Shown here: piece by piece, positions 35,051-50,419 of the stretch
Layout: each line of letters starts with the position of its first letter
Position numbering within the stretch: the stretch's first letter is position 1
From: Ramlibacter monticola
Lineage (GTDB): Bacteria; Pseudomonadota; Gammaproteobacteria; Burkholderiales; Burkholderiaceae_C
Direction of reading: 5' to 3'
Length of the DNA: 64,000 bases
Assembly: GCF_016722785.1 (NCBI RefSeq)
Contig: NZ_JAEQNE010000004.1
Span: forward strand, 62,001-126,000
Notes under the pieces: generated by a model
What the model saw: only the letters and a program-made list of their open reading frames with translations
The model's database searches: none
What the model was told of the DNA's origin: nothing
Translations under genes and position numbers: made by a program

Positions 35051-36508
35051 ATGACGATGCAAGCGCACGACCTGCACCGGATCGCCGTCGACGCGATGCG
35101 CGCGCGCGGCCTGCTGCCCGCCTTCGCGCCGCAGGCCCTGCAGGAGGCGGAGGCGGCGCGGGCCGCCGGCCCGGAGCGCAATGGCGCGATCCGCGACCTG
35201 CGCCAGCTGGACTGGTTTTCCATCGACAACGACGACACCCGCGACCTCGACCAGCTGAGTGTCGCCGAGCCGCTGCCCGGCGACACGGCGCGGCTGCGGG
35301 TCGCGGTGGCGGACGTCGATGCCATGGTGCGCCCCGGCGGCGCCGTGGACGGCCACGCGGGCGTCAATACGACTTCGGTCTACACGGCGGCGGGCACCTT
35401 CCCGATGCTGCCCGAGGTGCTGTCCACCGACCTGACCTCCCTGCACGAAGGGCAGGAGCGGCTCGCGCTGGTGGTGGACATGCAGGTGGCACCGGACGGG
35501 AGCGTGACCGCGGCGGAGCTCTACCGCGCCGCCGTGCTCAATCGGGCGAAGCTGGGCTACGACGGCGTCTCGCAATGGCTGGATGGCGCGGGGCCGGCGC
35601 CGCCGCAGCTCGCGCAGGTGGCGGGACTGGAAGCGCAGTTGCGCCTGCACGACCTGCTCGCCGCGCGACTGCGGCAATGGCGCCATCGGCGCGGCGCGCT
35701 CAACGTGAACACAGTGTCGGCGCGCCCGGTGTTCGAGGACGGTCGGCTGGTGGACCTGCGGCCCGACGAGAAGAACCGGGCCAAGGACCTGATCGCCGAC
35801 GTGATGATCGCGGCCAATGCGGCGACGGCGCGCTTCCTGGTGGAGCAGGGCTTTCCCTCGCTGCGCCGCTTCCTGCAGTCGCCGCGGCGCTGGGACCGCA
35901 TCGAGGCGCTGGCCGCCGGCTTCGGCGTGGCGCTGCCGGACGCGCCGGACCCGCTCGCGCTGGACCGCTTCCTGCGCGAGCGCCGCAGCGTCGACCCGGA
36001 GGGCTTCGCCGACCTGTCGCTGCGGATCGTGAAGATGCTGGGCCCGGGCGAGTACGCGGCGGCGGCGCCGGGCGCGACGGGTACGGGGCACTTCGGCCTG
36101 GCTGTCAGCGACTATGCGCACTCCACCGCGCCGAACCGGCGCTATCCGGACCTCGTCACGCAGCGGCTGCTGAAGGCCGCCCTGGCCGGCGACGCGCCAC
36201 CCTATTCCTTCGAGACGCTGTCGGCGATTGCCCGCCACTGCACGCTGCAGGAGGACAACGCCAACCGGGTGGAGCGCCAGGTGCTCAAGGCGGCGGCGGC
36301 CTGGCTGCTGCGCGACCGCATCGGCGAGCGCTTCGACGCGATCGTGACCGGCGCCGCGCCCAAGGGCACCTTCGTGCGCATCGCACGCCCGTTGCTGGAG
36401 GGGCGGCTGGTGCGCGGCTTCGAGGGCGCGGACGTCGGCGACGCCCTGCGGGTGCGGCTGGTGGCCGTGGACCCGGGGCAGGGCTTCATCGACTTCGAGC
36501 GGGTCTAG
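35051..36508 (+). CDS. RNB-domain exoribonuclease (RNase II/R family)
   Basis: 485 residues from the ATG at 35051. The RNB catalytic domain shows RDLRQLDWFSIDNDDTRDLDQLS, the Asp-rich Mg2+ site, then AVADVDAMV, STDLTSLHEGQERLALV, RAKLGYDGV and the YAHSTAPNRRYPDLVTQRLL signature near residue 355. The N-terminal cold-shock domains of full RNase II/R are missing and only a short C-terminal S1-like part remains, so it is a compact RNB protein. It should degrade RNA 3' to 5'. Confidence 0.87.
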   Translation: MTMQAHDLHRIAVDAMRARGLLPAFAPQALQEAEAARAAGPERNGAIRDLRQLDWFSIDNDDTRDLDQLSVAEPLPGDTARLRVAVADVDAMVRPGGAVDGHAGVNTTSVYTAAGTFPMLPEVLSTDLTSLHEGQERLALVVDMQVAPDGSVTAAELYRAAVLNRAKLGYDGVSQWLDGAGPAPPQLAQVAGLEAQLRLHDLLAARLRQWRHRRGALNVNTVSARPVFEDGRLVDLRPDEKNRAKDLIADVMIAANAATARFLVEQGFPSLRRFLQSPRRWDRIEALAAGFGVALPDAPDPLALDRFLRERRSVDPEGFADLSLRIVKMLGPGEYAAAAPGATGTGHFGLAVSDYAHSTAPNRRYPDLVTQRLLKAALAGDAPPYSFETLSAIARHCTLQEDNANRVERQVLKAAAAWLLRDRIGERFDAIVTGAAPKGTFVRIARPLLEGRLVRGFEGADVGDALRVRLVAVDPGQGFIDFERV

Positions 36509-36512
36509 GCTC

Positions 36513-36833
36513 CTAGGGGCGGTCGACCACCACCTCGCTCACCTGCACGATCGGCTGCAGGTCCGTGTAGTTCGGGATATCGCCCAGGATCTCGGCGGCA
36601 TTGGCGCCGAAGGCCTTCTGGAACTCCTCGGCCGACTCGCAGTAGAGGTGGCACATGCCGACGAAGGGCGCGGGCGCGCCGGGCGCGCCGCCGGCCAGGC
36701 CCTTGTCCACCGTGTAGTACAGGCAGGCGCTGCCGAGGCGCTCCTTCACCAGGGGCATGTGCTTGTCGCGGTAGTAGGCGTGATCGAAGCGGGCGCCTTC
36801 GCGCTGCGGATAGAGGACGCTGACCTTCACCAT
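36513..36833 (-). CDS. EthD-family protein
   Basis: 106 residues, ferredoxin-like fold of the EthD family: VKVSVLYPQREGARFDHAYYRDKHMPLVKERLG, GMCHLYCESAEEFQKAFGANAAEILGDIPNYTDLQPIVQVSEV. EthD relatives accompany degradative oxygenases but often have no known activity. It is convergent with the RNB gene (4-bp gap) and shows a CAGGAGACACACC ribosome binding site. Confidence 0.88.
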   Translation of the reverse strand: MVKVSVLYPQREGARFDHAYYRDKHMPLVKERLGSACLYYTVDKGLAGGAPGAPAPFVGMCHLYCESAEEFQKAFGANAAEILGDIPNYTDLQPIVQVSEVVVDRP

Positions 36834-37205
36834 GGTGTGTCTCCTGGCTCGTTGTGGGGGATGCAGGCTAGCCGCGACTGTAGCGGGGGCGGGCGGCGCG
36901 CGCCACCCTCAAGCGGTACACGCGGCCACGACCAGAGCTAGGAGAACGACGCACGCCAGCAGCACTGCGCCCACGAGTTGCGCGAGCAGCTTCACCGTGG
37001 CGAGATGGGCTCTCGTGGTCATGGAGGGAAGTGTGGGCTCCGGACCATGAATGAAGCCTGAACGAAACCGCGCAACGAGGCGTAAGCGCGGTTGCGGGAA
37101 CGCGAACTGTCGACGCGGTCCGCCACGAATTGCAGCGCTTGGCCTACAGGAGGAGTAGGCTGCCAGCCTGAGATTGGCCCTCACCCGTTCAGCCAGGAGA
37201 CAACG
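36834..37205. other. Intergenic region upstream of the Ser/Arg-rich protein
   Basis: The region contains an 8-bp inverted repeat AACCGCGC (37066-37073) and GCGCGGTT (37086-37093), and a CCTAC/GTAGG stem flanking AGGAGGA about 45 bp upstream of the gene start at 37206. A possible 37-codon ORF with one hydrophobic segment lies on the minus strand at 36909-37022. Confidence 0.4.
36909..37022 (-). CDS. Possible small single-pass membrane protein
   Basis: 37 codons from an ATG at 37022. After a short polar N terminus (MTTRAHLATVK) comes one long hydrophobic segment (LLAQLVGAVLLACVVLLALV) ending in VAACTA. The composition is more membrane-like than chance frames here, but no ribosome binding site precedes the ATG, so it may not be translated. 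Confidence 0.3.
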   Translation of the reverse strand: MTTRAHLATVKLLAQLVGAVLLACVVLLALVVAACTA

Positions 37206-38084
37206 ATGCCACGTGGATCGAGCAACAAACGCGAACGCCAGTACGAGCACATCAAGGAGAGCTACGAGGCACGCGGCCAGAAGGGCCGCGCCGAGGAGAT
37301 CGCCGCGCGCACGGTGAACAAGGAACGGGCGGAAGCCGGCGAGGCCAAGAGCTCGCGGGGCACTTCGTCGCGCAAGAGTTCCTCGGGGACTGCGTCGCGC
37401 AAGAAGGCCGCGGGGACTTCCTCGCGCAGCAGCTCGGGCCGCGCGAGCGCGAGCCGCAGCAGCACGAGCCGCAGCACCACCGGCACCAAGAGCCGCAGCA
37501 CCTCCAGTCGCCCGAGCGCGAGCAGCGGTTCCAGCACCCGCAGCAGTTCCGGCACGGCGGCGAAGAGCCGCAGTTCCGGTACGGCGTCGAAGAGCCGCAG
37601 CAGTTCGGGCCGCGCGAGCGCCAGCAGCGGAACGAAGACTCGCAGCAGCTCGAGCCGTCCGAGCGCGAGCAGCGCAAAGAAGAGCCGCAGCAGCTCCAGC
37701 CGCCCAAGCGCGAGCACTGGCACTAAGAGCCGCAGCAGCTCCACCCGCAGCAGTTCCAGCCGCCCGAGCGCCAGCAGCGGAACGAAGAGCCGCAGCAGCG
37801 CGAGCAGCGCAAAGAAGAGCCGCAGCAGCTCCAGCCGCCCCAGCGCGAGCACCGGCACGAAGAGTCGCAGCAGCGCGAGCAGCGGCACGAAGAGTCGCAG
37901 CAGCGCGAGCAGCGGCACGAAGAGCCGTGCAAGCTCCAGCCGTCCCAGCGCCAGCAGCGGAACGAAGACCCGCAGCAGCTCCGGCCGCACCTCCAGCCGC
38001 CCGAGCGCCAGCAGTGCGCGTCGCACCAACTCCAGCCGCGGCAGCGCCTCGCGCACCGCTTCCAGCCGCAGCAGCAGCCGCTGA
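37206..38084 (+). CDS. Plasmid-stabilisation-like N terminus with a long Ser/Arg/Ala repeat tail
   Basis: 292 residues from the ATG at 37206 (RBS CAGGAGAC). The first 50 residues (RGSSNKRERQYEHIKESYEARGQ, AEEIAARTVNKERAEAGE) match the small bacterial plasmid-stabilisation/KU-associated type proteins. The remaining 240 residues are low complexity, built from variants of SSSRPSASSGTKSRSS, strongly basic and serine-rich, with no hydrophobic segments. The tail resembles eukaryotic RS domains or bacterial histone H1-like proteins in composition and could bind nucleic acid. The DNA of the tail is a set of degenerate short repeats, so length may vary among strains. Function is unproven. Confidence 0.75.
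   Translation: MPRGSSNKRERQYEHIKESYEARGQKGRAEEIAARTVNKERAEAGEAKSSRGTSSRKSSSGTASRKKAAGTSSRSSSGRASASRSSTSRSTTGTKSRSTSSRPSASSGSSTRSSSGTAAKSRSSGTASKSRSSSGRASASSGTKTRSSSSRPSASSAKKSRSSSSRPSASTGTKSRSSSTRSSSSRPSASSGTKSRSSASSAKKSRSSSSRPSASTGTKSRSSASSGTKSRSSASSGTKSRASSSRPSASSGTKTRSSSGRTSSRPSASSARRTNSSRGSASRTASSRSSSR
37430..38080 (+). repeat. Degenerate short tandem repeats encoding the Ser/Arg-rich tail
   Basis: Units such as AGCAGCGGAACGAAGA, AGCCGCAGCAGC and CGCCCGAGCGCC recur in varying order, encoding SSGTK, SRSS and RPSA blocks. The blocks often repeat at spacings of 30-60 bp, consistent with expansion by slippage or unequal recombination. Confidence 0.75.
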
Positions 38085-38431
38085 CACCTCCGGCGGCGCC
38101 GCTGCGCGCCGCGGACCCGATGCCCGGACGCCCGCCTGGCTGCGTCCGGGCGCAATTCTTCACGCTGTGCGGCAGTGGCTGCGCCGCCGTTGCCGTCTGT
38201 CGGTTCCGTCCTACGCGATGACGGGAAGAACTCCTCGACACTGGCGCGCGCTTCGCCGCGAACTTCGAAGTTCAGGCTGAGGCTTTTCCGTCCCGATCAC
38301 CTCAGCGCCGCCGTCCGCAGTGCATCACAACAGTCCAACAACGCGGGCCGCGGCATCGACCTCGCGTCGCAGTGCGTCCGTGCCCGTGCCGGTGCGCCTG
38401 CGTGCGCGTGCAGCAGTCACGCGGAGACACC
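38085..38431. other. 347-bp leader region of the giant HAMP kinase gene
   Basis: No coding ORF. A perfect 14-bp palindrome GAACTTCGAAGTTC lies at 38260-38273, 158 bp before the kinase start, and could be an operator. No clear sigma-70 promoter was recognised in this GC-rich stretch. Confidence 0.4.
38260..38273. promoter_or_regulatory. 14-bp palindrome upstream of the giant kinase
   Basis: GAACTTC followed directly by GAAGTTC forms a perfect palindrome. It lies in the only long untranslated leader of this region. A related inverted repeat, GAACTTG-N8-CAAGTTC, sits upstream of the Hsp20 gene at 47308. Confidence 0.3.
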
Positions 38432-45619
<7,188 letters not shown>

Positions 45620-45653
45620 GGAAATGACGTGCGGAACGTGACGGAGAAGTGAA

Positions 45654-47309
45654 ATGACTACGACCGCGATCACCGAGCCTGCCGCGGCCGCCGCTGGGAC
45701 GGTCAACATCCTGATCGTCGACGACGAGCCGCGCAACCTGGCGGTGCTGGAGTCGATCCTGGACGACCCCAGCTACCGGCTGGTGCGCGCGGGCACGGGG
45801 GAGGAGGCGCTGCTCGCGCTGATGGCCGACGAGTTCGCGCTGCTGGTGCTGGACGTGCGCATGCCGGGCATGACCGGCTTCGAGCTGGCGCAGATGATCA
45901 AGGAGCGCAAGAAGACCGCGCGGATCCCGATCATCTTCCTCACCGCCTACTACAACGAGGACCAGCACGTCCTGGAGGGCTACGGCACCGGCGCGGTGGA
46001 CTACCTGCACAAGCCGGTGAATCCGGCGGTGCTGCGGTCCAAGGTGGCCGTGTTCGCCGAGCTGCACCGCAAGGGGCGCGAGCTGGAGCAGGCGAACGCG
46101 CGCCTGAGCGAGCTCAACGCCTCGCTGGACCAGCGCGTCACCGAGCGCACGCTGGAACTGCAGGAAAGCGAGGCGCGCCTGCTGGAGGCCCACCGGCGCA
46201 AGGACGAATTCCTGGCCACGCTGGCGCACGAACTGCGCAACCCGCTGGCGCCGGTCCGCAACGCCATCCACTACTTGAAGCTGCGCGGACCGGACACGCC
46301 CGACGTGCACTGGGCCAGCGACGTGATCGACCGGCAGGTCGGCGCCATGGGGCGCCTCATCGAGGACCTGATGGACATCAGCCGCATCAACCAGGGCCGG
46401 ATCGAACTGCGGCGCGAGCAGGTCGCGCTCGACGCGGTGCTGGCCGACGCGGTGGAGACGGTCCAGCCGCAGATCGACGGCGCCGGCCACAAGCTCACCG
46501 TGCTGCAGCCGCCCATGAAGCTGCTGGTCGACGCCGACCGCGCGCGGCTGGCGCAGGCGTTCGCCAATCTCCTGAGCAACGCGGCCAAGTACACGGATCC
46601 CGGCGGGCAGATCGAGCTGGGCGTGGTGGCCGACGGCGGCATGGCCGTCGTGGCGGTCCGCGACAGCGGCATCGGCATCGCGCCCGAGCGGCTGGAGAGC
46701 GTGTTCGAGATGTTCTCGCAGGACGTGCCGGCGCTGGCCCGGGCGCGCGGCGGCCTGGGCATCGGGCTGGCCCTCACGCGCCGGCTGGTGCACCTGCATG
46801 GCGGCAGCATCGGCGCCAGCAGCGAAGGCGGCGGCAAGGGCAGCGTGTTCCGCGTCTGGCTGCCGGTGGCGGCGACCCGCGCGGCCGATGCGCCGACCGC
46901 CGAGGCGCCGGCTCCGGCCTGCGCCGAGGGCGCGCTGCGCATCCTGGTGGCGGACGACAACCGCGACGCCGCCGAGACCATGGGCATCCTGCTGGAGATG
47001 ATGGGCCACCAGGTGCAGCGCGTGCACGACGGCGAGGCGGCGGTGCAGGCCGCGGGCAGCTTCCGGCCGGAGCTGGTGCTGCTGGACATAGGCATGCCCG
47101 GGGTGAACGGCTACGAGGCCTGCCGGCGCATCCGCGCCCAGGCCGGCGCCGCCGCGCCGAAGCTGGTCGCCGTGACCGGCTGGGGCCAGCCGCACGACGT
47201 GCAGAGCGCGCGCGACGCCGGCTTCGACCACCACCTGGTCAAGCCGGTGGACATGGACGCGCTGATGCACGTCGTCGAGGCCTGCGTGGCGGCCTCCGGT
47301 CGCGCCTGA
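45654..47309 (+). CDS. Receiver-histidine kinase-receiver hybrid protein
   Basis: 551 residues with RBS GGAGAAGTGAA. An N-terminal REC (NILIVDDEPRNLAVLE, LVLDVRMPGMTG, HKPVNP) leads through a coiled coil to HisKA (AHELRNPLAP, His 192), HATPase (NLLSNAAKYTDPGG, DSGIGIAPE, GLGIGLALT) and a C-terminal REC from about 430 (ILVADDNRDAAET, LLDIGMPG, HLVKPV). It has no membrane segment. Placed 34 bp after the giant kinase, it could receive phosphate from its REC domains through the N-terminal REC. The HK-REC half is paralogous to the kinase at 32495. Confidence 0.9.
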   Translation: MTTTAITEPAAAAAGTVNILIVDDEPRNLAVLESILDDPSYRLVRAGTGEEALLALMADEFALLVLDVRMPGMTGFELAQMIKERKKTARIPIIFLTAYYNEDQHVLEGYGTGAVDYLHKPVNPAVLRSKVAVFAELHRKGRELEQANARLSELNASLDQRVTERTLELQESEARLLEAHRRKDEFLATLAHELRNPLAPVRNAIHYLKLRGPDTPDVHWASDVIDRQVGAMGRLIEDLMDISRINQGRIELRREQVALDAVLADAVETVQPQIDGAGHKLTVLQPPMKLLVDADRARLAQAFANLLSNAAKYTDPGGQIELGVVADGGMAVVAVRDSGIGIAPERLESVFEMFSQDVPALARARGGLGIGLALTRRLVHLHGGSIGASSEGGGKGSVFRVWLPVAATRAADAPTAEAPAPACAEGALRILVADDNRDAAETMGILLEMMGHQVQRVHDGEAAVQAAGSFRPELVLLDIGMPGVNGYEACRRIRAQAGAAAPKLVAVTGWGQPHDVQSARDAGFDHHLVKPVDMDALMHVVEACVAASGRA

Positions 47310-47329
47310 ACTTGACGCCCGACAAGTTC
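47308..47329. promoter_or_regulatory. Inverted repeat upstream of the Hsp20 gene
   Basis: GAACTTG (47308-47314) and CAAGTTC (47323-47329) are perfect 7-bp inverted arms separated by 8 bp. The left arm overlaps the kinase stop codon. It lies 70 bp before the Hsp20 start. It is not a CIRCE element. Confidence 0.3.
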
Positions 47330-47399
47330 GGGCGCGGGGCAGCCTCCATAGTGAACGTGAAGGCGGCGACGGCGCCGCCGACGCAGCGAAGGAGGTCCC

Positions 47400-47828
47400 A
47401 TGAACGCATTGACCCGACGCGGCGGACTGTTCGACGAGTTCTTCCGCGACTTCTCCCCCGGCTACTTCGTCCAGCCCCTGCACGGCGATCCCTTGCCTGG
47501 GCAGGTGAAGCTCGACGTGCGGGAGAGCGAAGGCGCCTTCGAGGTGCAGGCCGAGGTCCCCGGCGTGAAGAAGGAAGACATCCAGGTCGAGGTGGACGGC
47601 AACGTGCTGAGCCTGCGGGCCGAAGTACGGCAGGAGGACGCCACCGAAGGCGGCGAGGGCCGGCCCCTGCGCCGCGAGCGCTACTACGGCTCGGTGGCGC
47701 GCACCCTGCAGCTGCCGGCGGAAGTCGACGAGAGCCAGTGCAAGGCGCATTACGAGAACGGCGTGCTGCGGCTGACGCTGCCGAAGAAGGTGCAGACAAA
47801 GGCGCAGCGCCGCGTGGCGATCGAATGA
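47400..47828 (+). CDS. Hsp20/alpha-crystallin small heat-shock protein
   Basis: 142 residues with an excellent AAGGAGG ribosome binding site. A short N-terminal arm (FDEFFRDFSPGYFVQPL) precedes the alpha-crystallin domain: VKLDVRESEGAFEVQAEVPGVKKEDIQVEVDGNVL and the signature YENGVLRLTLPKK near the end. It is an ATP-independent holdase that protects unfolding proteins. It follows the kinase pair by 90 bp and ends at a strong terminator. Confidence 0.93.
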   Translation: MNALTRRGGLFDEFFRDFSPGYFVQPLHGDPLPGQVKLDVRESEGAFEVQAEVPGVKKEDIQVEVDGNVLSLRAEVRQEDATEGGEGRPLRRERYYGSVARTLQLPAEVDESQCKAHYENGVLRLTLPKKVQTKAQRRVAIE

Positions 47829-47838
47829 CGGGTGAAGA

Positions 47839-47866
47839 AAAGGGCCTTCCGGAGGGAAGGCCCTTT
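47839..47866. terminator. Bidirectional intrinsic terminator after hsp20
   Basis: Arms AAAGGGCCTTCC (47839-47850) and GGAAGGCCCTTT (47855-47866) pair perfectly around GGAG and end in T-rich sequence on the plus strand and A-flanked sequence on the minus strand. It separates hsp20 from the convergent gene ending at 47886. Confidence 0.85.
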
Positions 47867-47885
47867 CTTCGCTTCAGGAGCGGAC

Positions 47886-48671
47886 TCAGACCACGTCGAA
47901 GCTCCACACCGCGCGCGATTCGTTGCCGGCGCGGTCACGGACCGAGAGTTCGGCCACGTGGCGGCCGCGCGGCAGGTCTTCGCGGAAGCGGATCTCTTCG
48001 GTGCTGATGCGCGCGGCGGCGGTCACGTCACGGCCGTCGATGCGCAGGCGCACGGAGGCCGGATCCACGCCGCTGCGGTTGTCGCTCAGGCGGGCGGACA
48101 GGCGGGTGCTGTGGCCGTTCTCGACCAGGCGTTCGCCGTTGGCGGGCGTGATGTCCATGATCCGCGGCGGCATGTCGTCACGCCCGGAACGTCCTGCGAA
48201 GCGTTGCTCGCGGTCCGCCATGTTCACGCGGGCGGCCGTGTGCTGGCCGCCGGTGCGCAGATTGGCCACCGCGCGATTGAGCAGCGAAACGTCGTCCGAA
48301 CGCCGGATCGTGTAGCTGCCCACGTACACCCCGGGCTGGGTCTCGTGCAGCGGCAGGTCACGCACCGTATTGACGATGTTCACGGTCACGTCCGAGCGCG
48401 GCGTGCCGATCAGGCGGAATTGCAGCACGCGCCCCGGCTCCAGCCGGCCACCCAGTTCCGCGACGAAGGAGTCGATCGCCGGTGCGCCATAGGGTGCCTG
48501 CGCAGCGCGGTATTGCGGCTGGTCCTGGGCCACGCGGTATTGTGGCTGGTCCTGAGCGACGCGGTATTGCGGCTGGTACTGCGCAGCCGCGGGAAGGGCG
48601 ACGAGCGCCGCGCCCAGGGGCGCCAGCAGCATCGCGGCGGTGGCAACATGTTTGCGAAAGTTCGGGTTCAT
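47886..48671 (-). CDS. Exported Ig-like-domain protein of unknown function
   Basis: 261 residues. A signal peptide (MLLAPLGAALVALPAAAQ) is followed by a three-copy tandem of a QPQYRVAQD-type nonapeptide, then a domain with FVAELGGRLEPGRVLQFRLIGTP and a C-terminal Ig/Big-like domain (RLSARLSDNRSGVDPASVRLRIDGRDVT..., AELSVRDRAGNESRAVWSFDV). Such domains occur in envelope and adhesion proteins. No enzymatic motif is visible. Confidence 0.72.
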   Translation of the reverse strand: MNPNFRKHVATAAMLLAPLGAALVALPAAAQYQPQYRVAQDQPQYRVAQDQPQYRAAQAPYGAPAIDSFVAELGGRLEPGRVLQFRLIGTPRSDVTVNIVNTVRDLPLHETQPGVYVGSYTIRRSDDVSLLNRAVANLRTGGQHTAARVNMADREQRFAGRSGRDDMPPRIMDITPANGERLVENGHSTRLSARLSDNRSGVDPASVRLRIDGRDVTAAARISTEEIRFREDLPRGRHVAELSVRDRAGNESRAVWSFDVV

Positions 48672-48888
48672 GGAAGCTCCTTTCAGTATTTGGATTCCAT
48701 GGGAACGAGATTAAGGCGGCCCGGATGAACGTACGCTGAACCGGACGCGGTTTGCGCGTAGTCGGAAGGAAGTCATCCGCAGGGATGCTCGCCTACATGG
48801 GCGTGCGCCTCAGCAGGTGCGCGTCCCCGGGCGCCTGGAAGAAGCCGGTGCCGTGAAGCTCTGCGCCGCGGCCTATGATCGCGCCGAC

Positions 48889-49257
48889 ATGGCAGGCACG
48901 CTCCACTATCTCGAGTTCGACTTCAGCGAGGACGACCAGGGCCGCGGCAGCTTTGACGCGATGGCCGCCGCGGCCCCGGCGCAGCTGGAGGCCCTGCAGG
49001 CCGAAGTGGCGCGCCTGCTCGAATGGTCGCAGGCGCAGTTCGGCGCGCCCGGCGCACTGGACGACGGCGCGGAATGGGACTACGAACTGCAGGGCGTGCG
49101 CGAACTCGCGACGACGCTGCAGGTGCGCTTCCGTCCGGGCGCGGGCCTGGACCTGCGGCCCGGGCCCACCGGCGAACCGCGCGTGACGCTCAGCCTGACG
49201 CTCACGGGGACGCCCGCGTTCTGCGATGCCTTGCGGGAAACCTTCGCCCTGGAGTGA
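48889..49257 (+). CDS. Hypothetical protein
   Basis: 122 residues from the ATG at 48889; earlier in-frame starts at 48817 and a GTG at 48854 are possible but add a Cys/Arg-poorly-conserved-looking leader. The sequence is acidic with TLHYLEFDFSEDDQGRGSFDAMA at the start and alternating strands later (ATTLQVRFRPGAGLDLRP, VTLSLTLTGTPAFCDALRETF). No domain is recognised, and there is no signal peptide. Confidence 0.65.
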   Translation: MAGTLHYLEFDFSEDDQGRGSFDAMAAAAPAQLEALQAEVARLLEWSQAQFGAPGALDDGAEWDYELQGVRELATTLQVRFRPGAGLDLRPGPTGEPRVTLSLTLTGTPAFCDALRETFALE

Positions 49258-49426
49258 TGGTTTTCGGGCTGGGGCGATCGGGTCCGTCCGCTGCTGCAGG
49301 TGGCGGCAGGCGGCTCGACGAAGCGGTCACCGGCGCCGCGTCGAAGTCACGCCTGCCGCCAGCCTGCGCCAGCAGACCGGGATGCGTCGGGAAGTGGGCG
49401 CGATGAACACGATGGAGCGCGGCCCA

Positions 49427-50287
49427 TCAGGCGGCGGCCGCCTGCAGGAAGCTGGTGCGGCCCGGCGCCATGTGCAGGGTCGGCGGATGCCGCACCACCG
49501 GCTTGCGGCCTTCCAGCACGTCGGCGATGTGGCGCGCCAGCGCTGCCGGCGCGGCGGCAATCCCCGCGAAGCCCGGCGCGTGGTCCACGTCCACGATCAC
49601 GGGGCCGCCCGGGCCTTCGATCACGTCGAGGCCGTACACGCTCAGGCCGAACACGCGCCCGCAACGCAAGGCGATCTCGCGCAGCGGGTCGTCCACCGAG
49701 AGCAGCGGCAGCGGCGCCGCGCCGGCCACCGGCACGGGCACCGCGAACACTTCCTCGCCGATCACCTGGATGCGCAGGTCCGGCCCGCGCGAGTCGATGT
49801 ATTCCTGCACCAGCACCGGCTGGTCGCGCAAGGGGATGGCCGCGAGGTCGTCGGGGCTGTGCGCCACGATCTGCACGGCGCCGCAGGCGCCCCGGTAGGG
49901 CTTGACGACCACCGGCTGCTCCAGCGCCAGCTCGCACAGCATCGCGAAATCCGCGCTCACCCACGAGCGCGGAACGGGCACGCCCGCGGCCGCCAGCCGG
50001 CTGACCGCGGTGATCCGGTTCTGCGCCAGTGCGCAGGCCGGGTAGGGATTGAGGAACTGCCCGCCCCGGTCGTGCAGCACGGCGGCCACGCTGAGGGCCA
50101 GCTCGCTGCAGGACTTCAGCACGTACATGTCGTGCCGCGCGCAGAGGCGGTCCGGGCACAGCAGCGCCGTCTCCGGGATGCCCCGGCTCACGGTGAAACC
50201 CTGGTCGGCCAGCAGCGCCATCGCCGCCACGAAGGTGGCGTTGGGCTCGGGCTGCACCCGCTGGTCCAGGAGGAAATGGATCTTCAT
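49427..50287 (-). CDS. ATP-grasp (RimK-like) ligase-family protein
   Basis: 286 residues. The ATP-grasp fold is visible as NRITAVSRLAAAGVPVPRSW, the ATP-binding strand VVVKPYRGACG, the VQEYID linker, and the metal-binding end FGLSVYGLDVIEGPGGPVIVDVDHAPGF. RimK-type ligases join an amino acid or peptide to a carboxylate substrate. The substrate is unknown. An N-terminal pre-ATP-grasp domain is present. It is a single gene with no operon partner. Confidence 0.83.
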   Translation of the reverse strand: MKIHFLLDQRVQPEPNATFVAAMALLADQGFTVSRGIPETALLCPDRLCARHDMYVLKSCSELALSVAAVLHDRGGQFLNPYPACALAQNRITAVSRLAAAGVPVPRSWVSADFAMLCELALEQPVVVKPYRGACGAVQIVAHSPDDLAAIPLRDQPVLVQEYIDSRGPDLRIQVIGEEVFAVPVPVAGAAPLPLLSVDDPLREIALRCGRVFGLSVYGLDVIEGPGGPVIVDVDHAPGFAGIAAAPAALARHIADVLEGRKPVVRHPPTLHMAPGRTSFLQAAAA

Positions 50288-50419
50288 GCTTCGATGCTAG
50301 GAGAGCGCGCCCGTTTTCGCGACGGCCGCAGGTGACCGCGGAGGCCCCCCTGCTTGCGCGAATTGCTGGCACCTTGGTTCTTCATGGACGAATGGCTCGC
50401 GTCGCGGGACGGGCGCGGC

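Noticed and set aside
36909-38087. Long Ala/Gly-rich minus-strand ORF opposite the Ser/Arg-rich gene
   Set aside because: It is the antisense of low-complexity DNA. Only its last 37 codons look membrane-like and are listed separately with low confidence.
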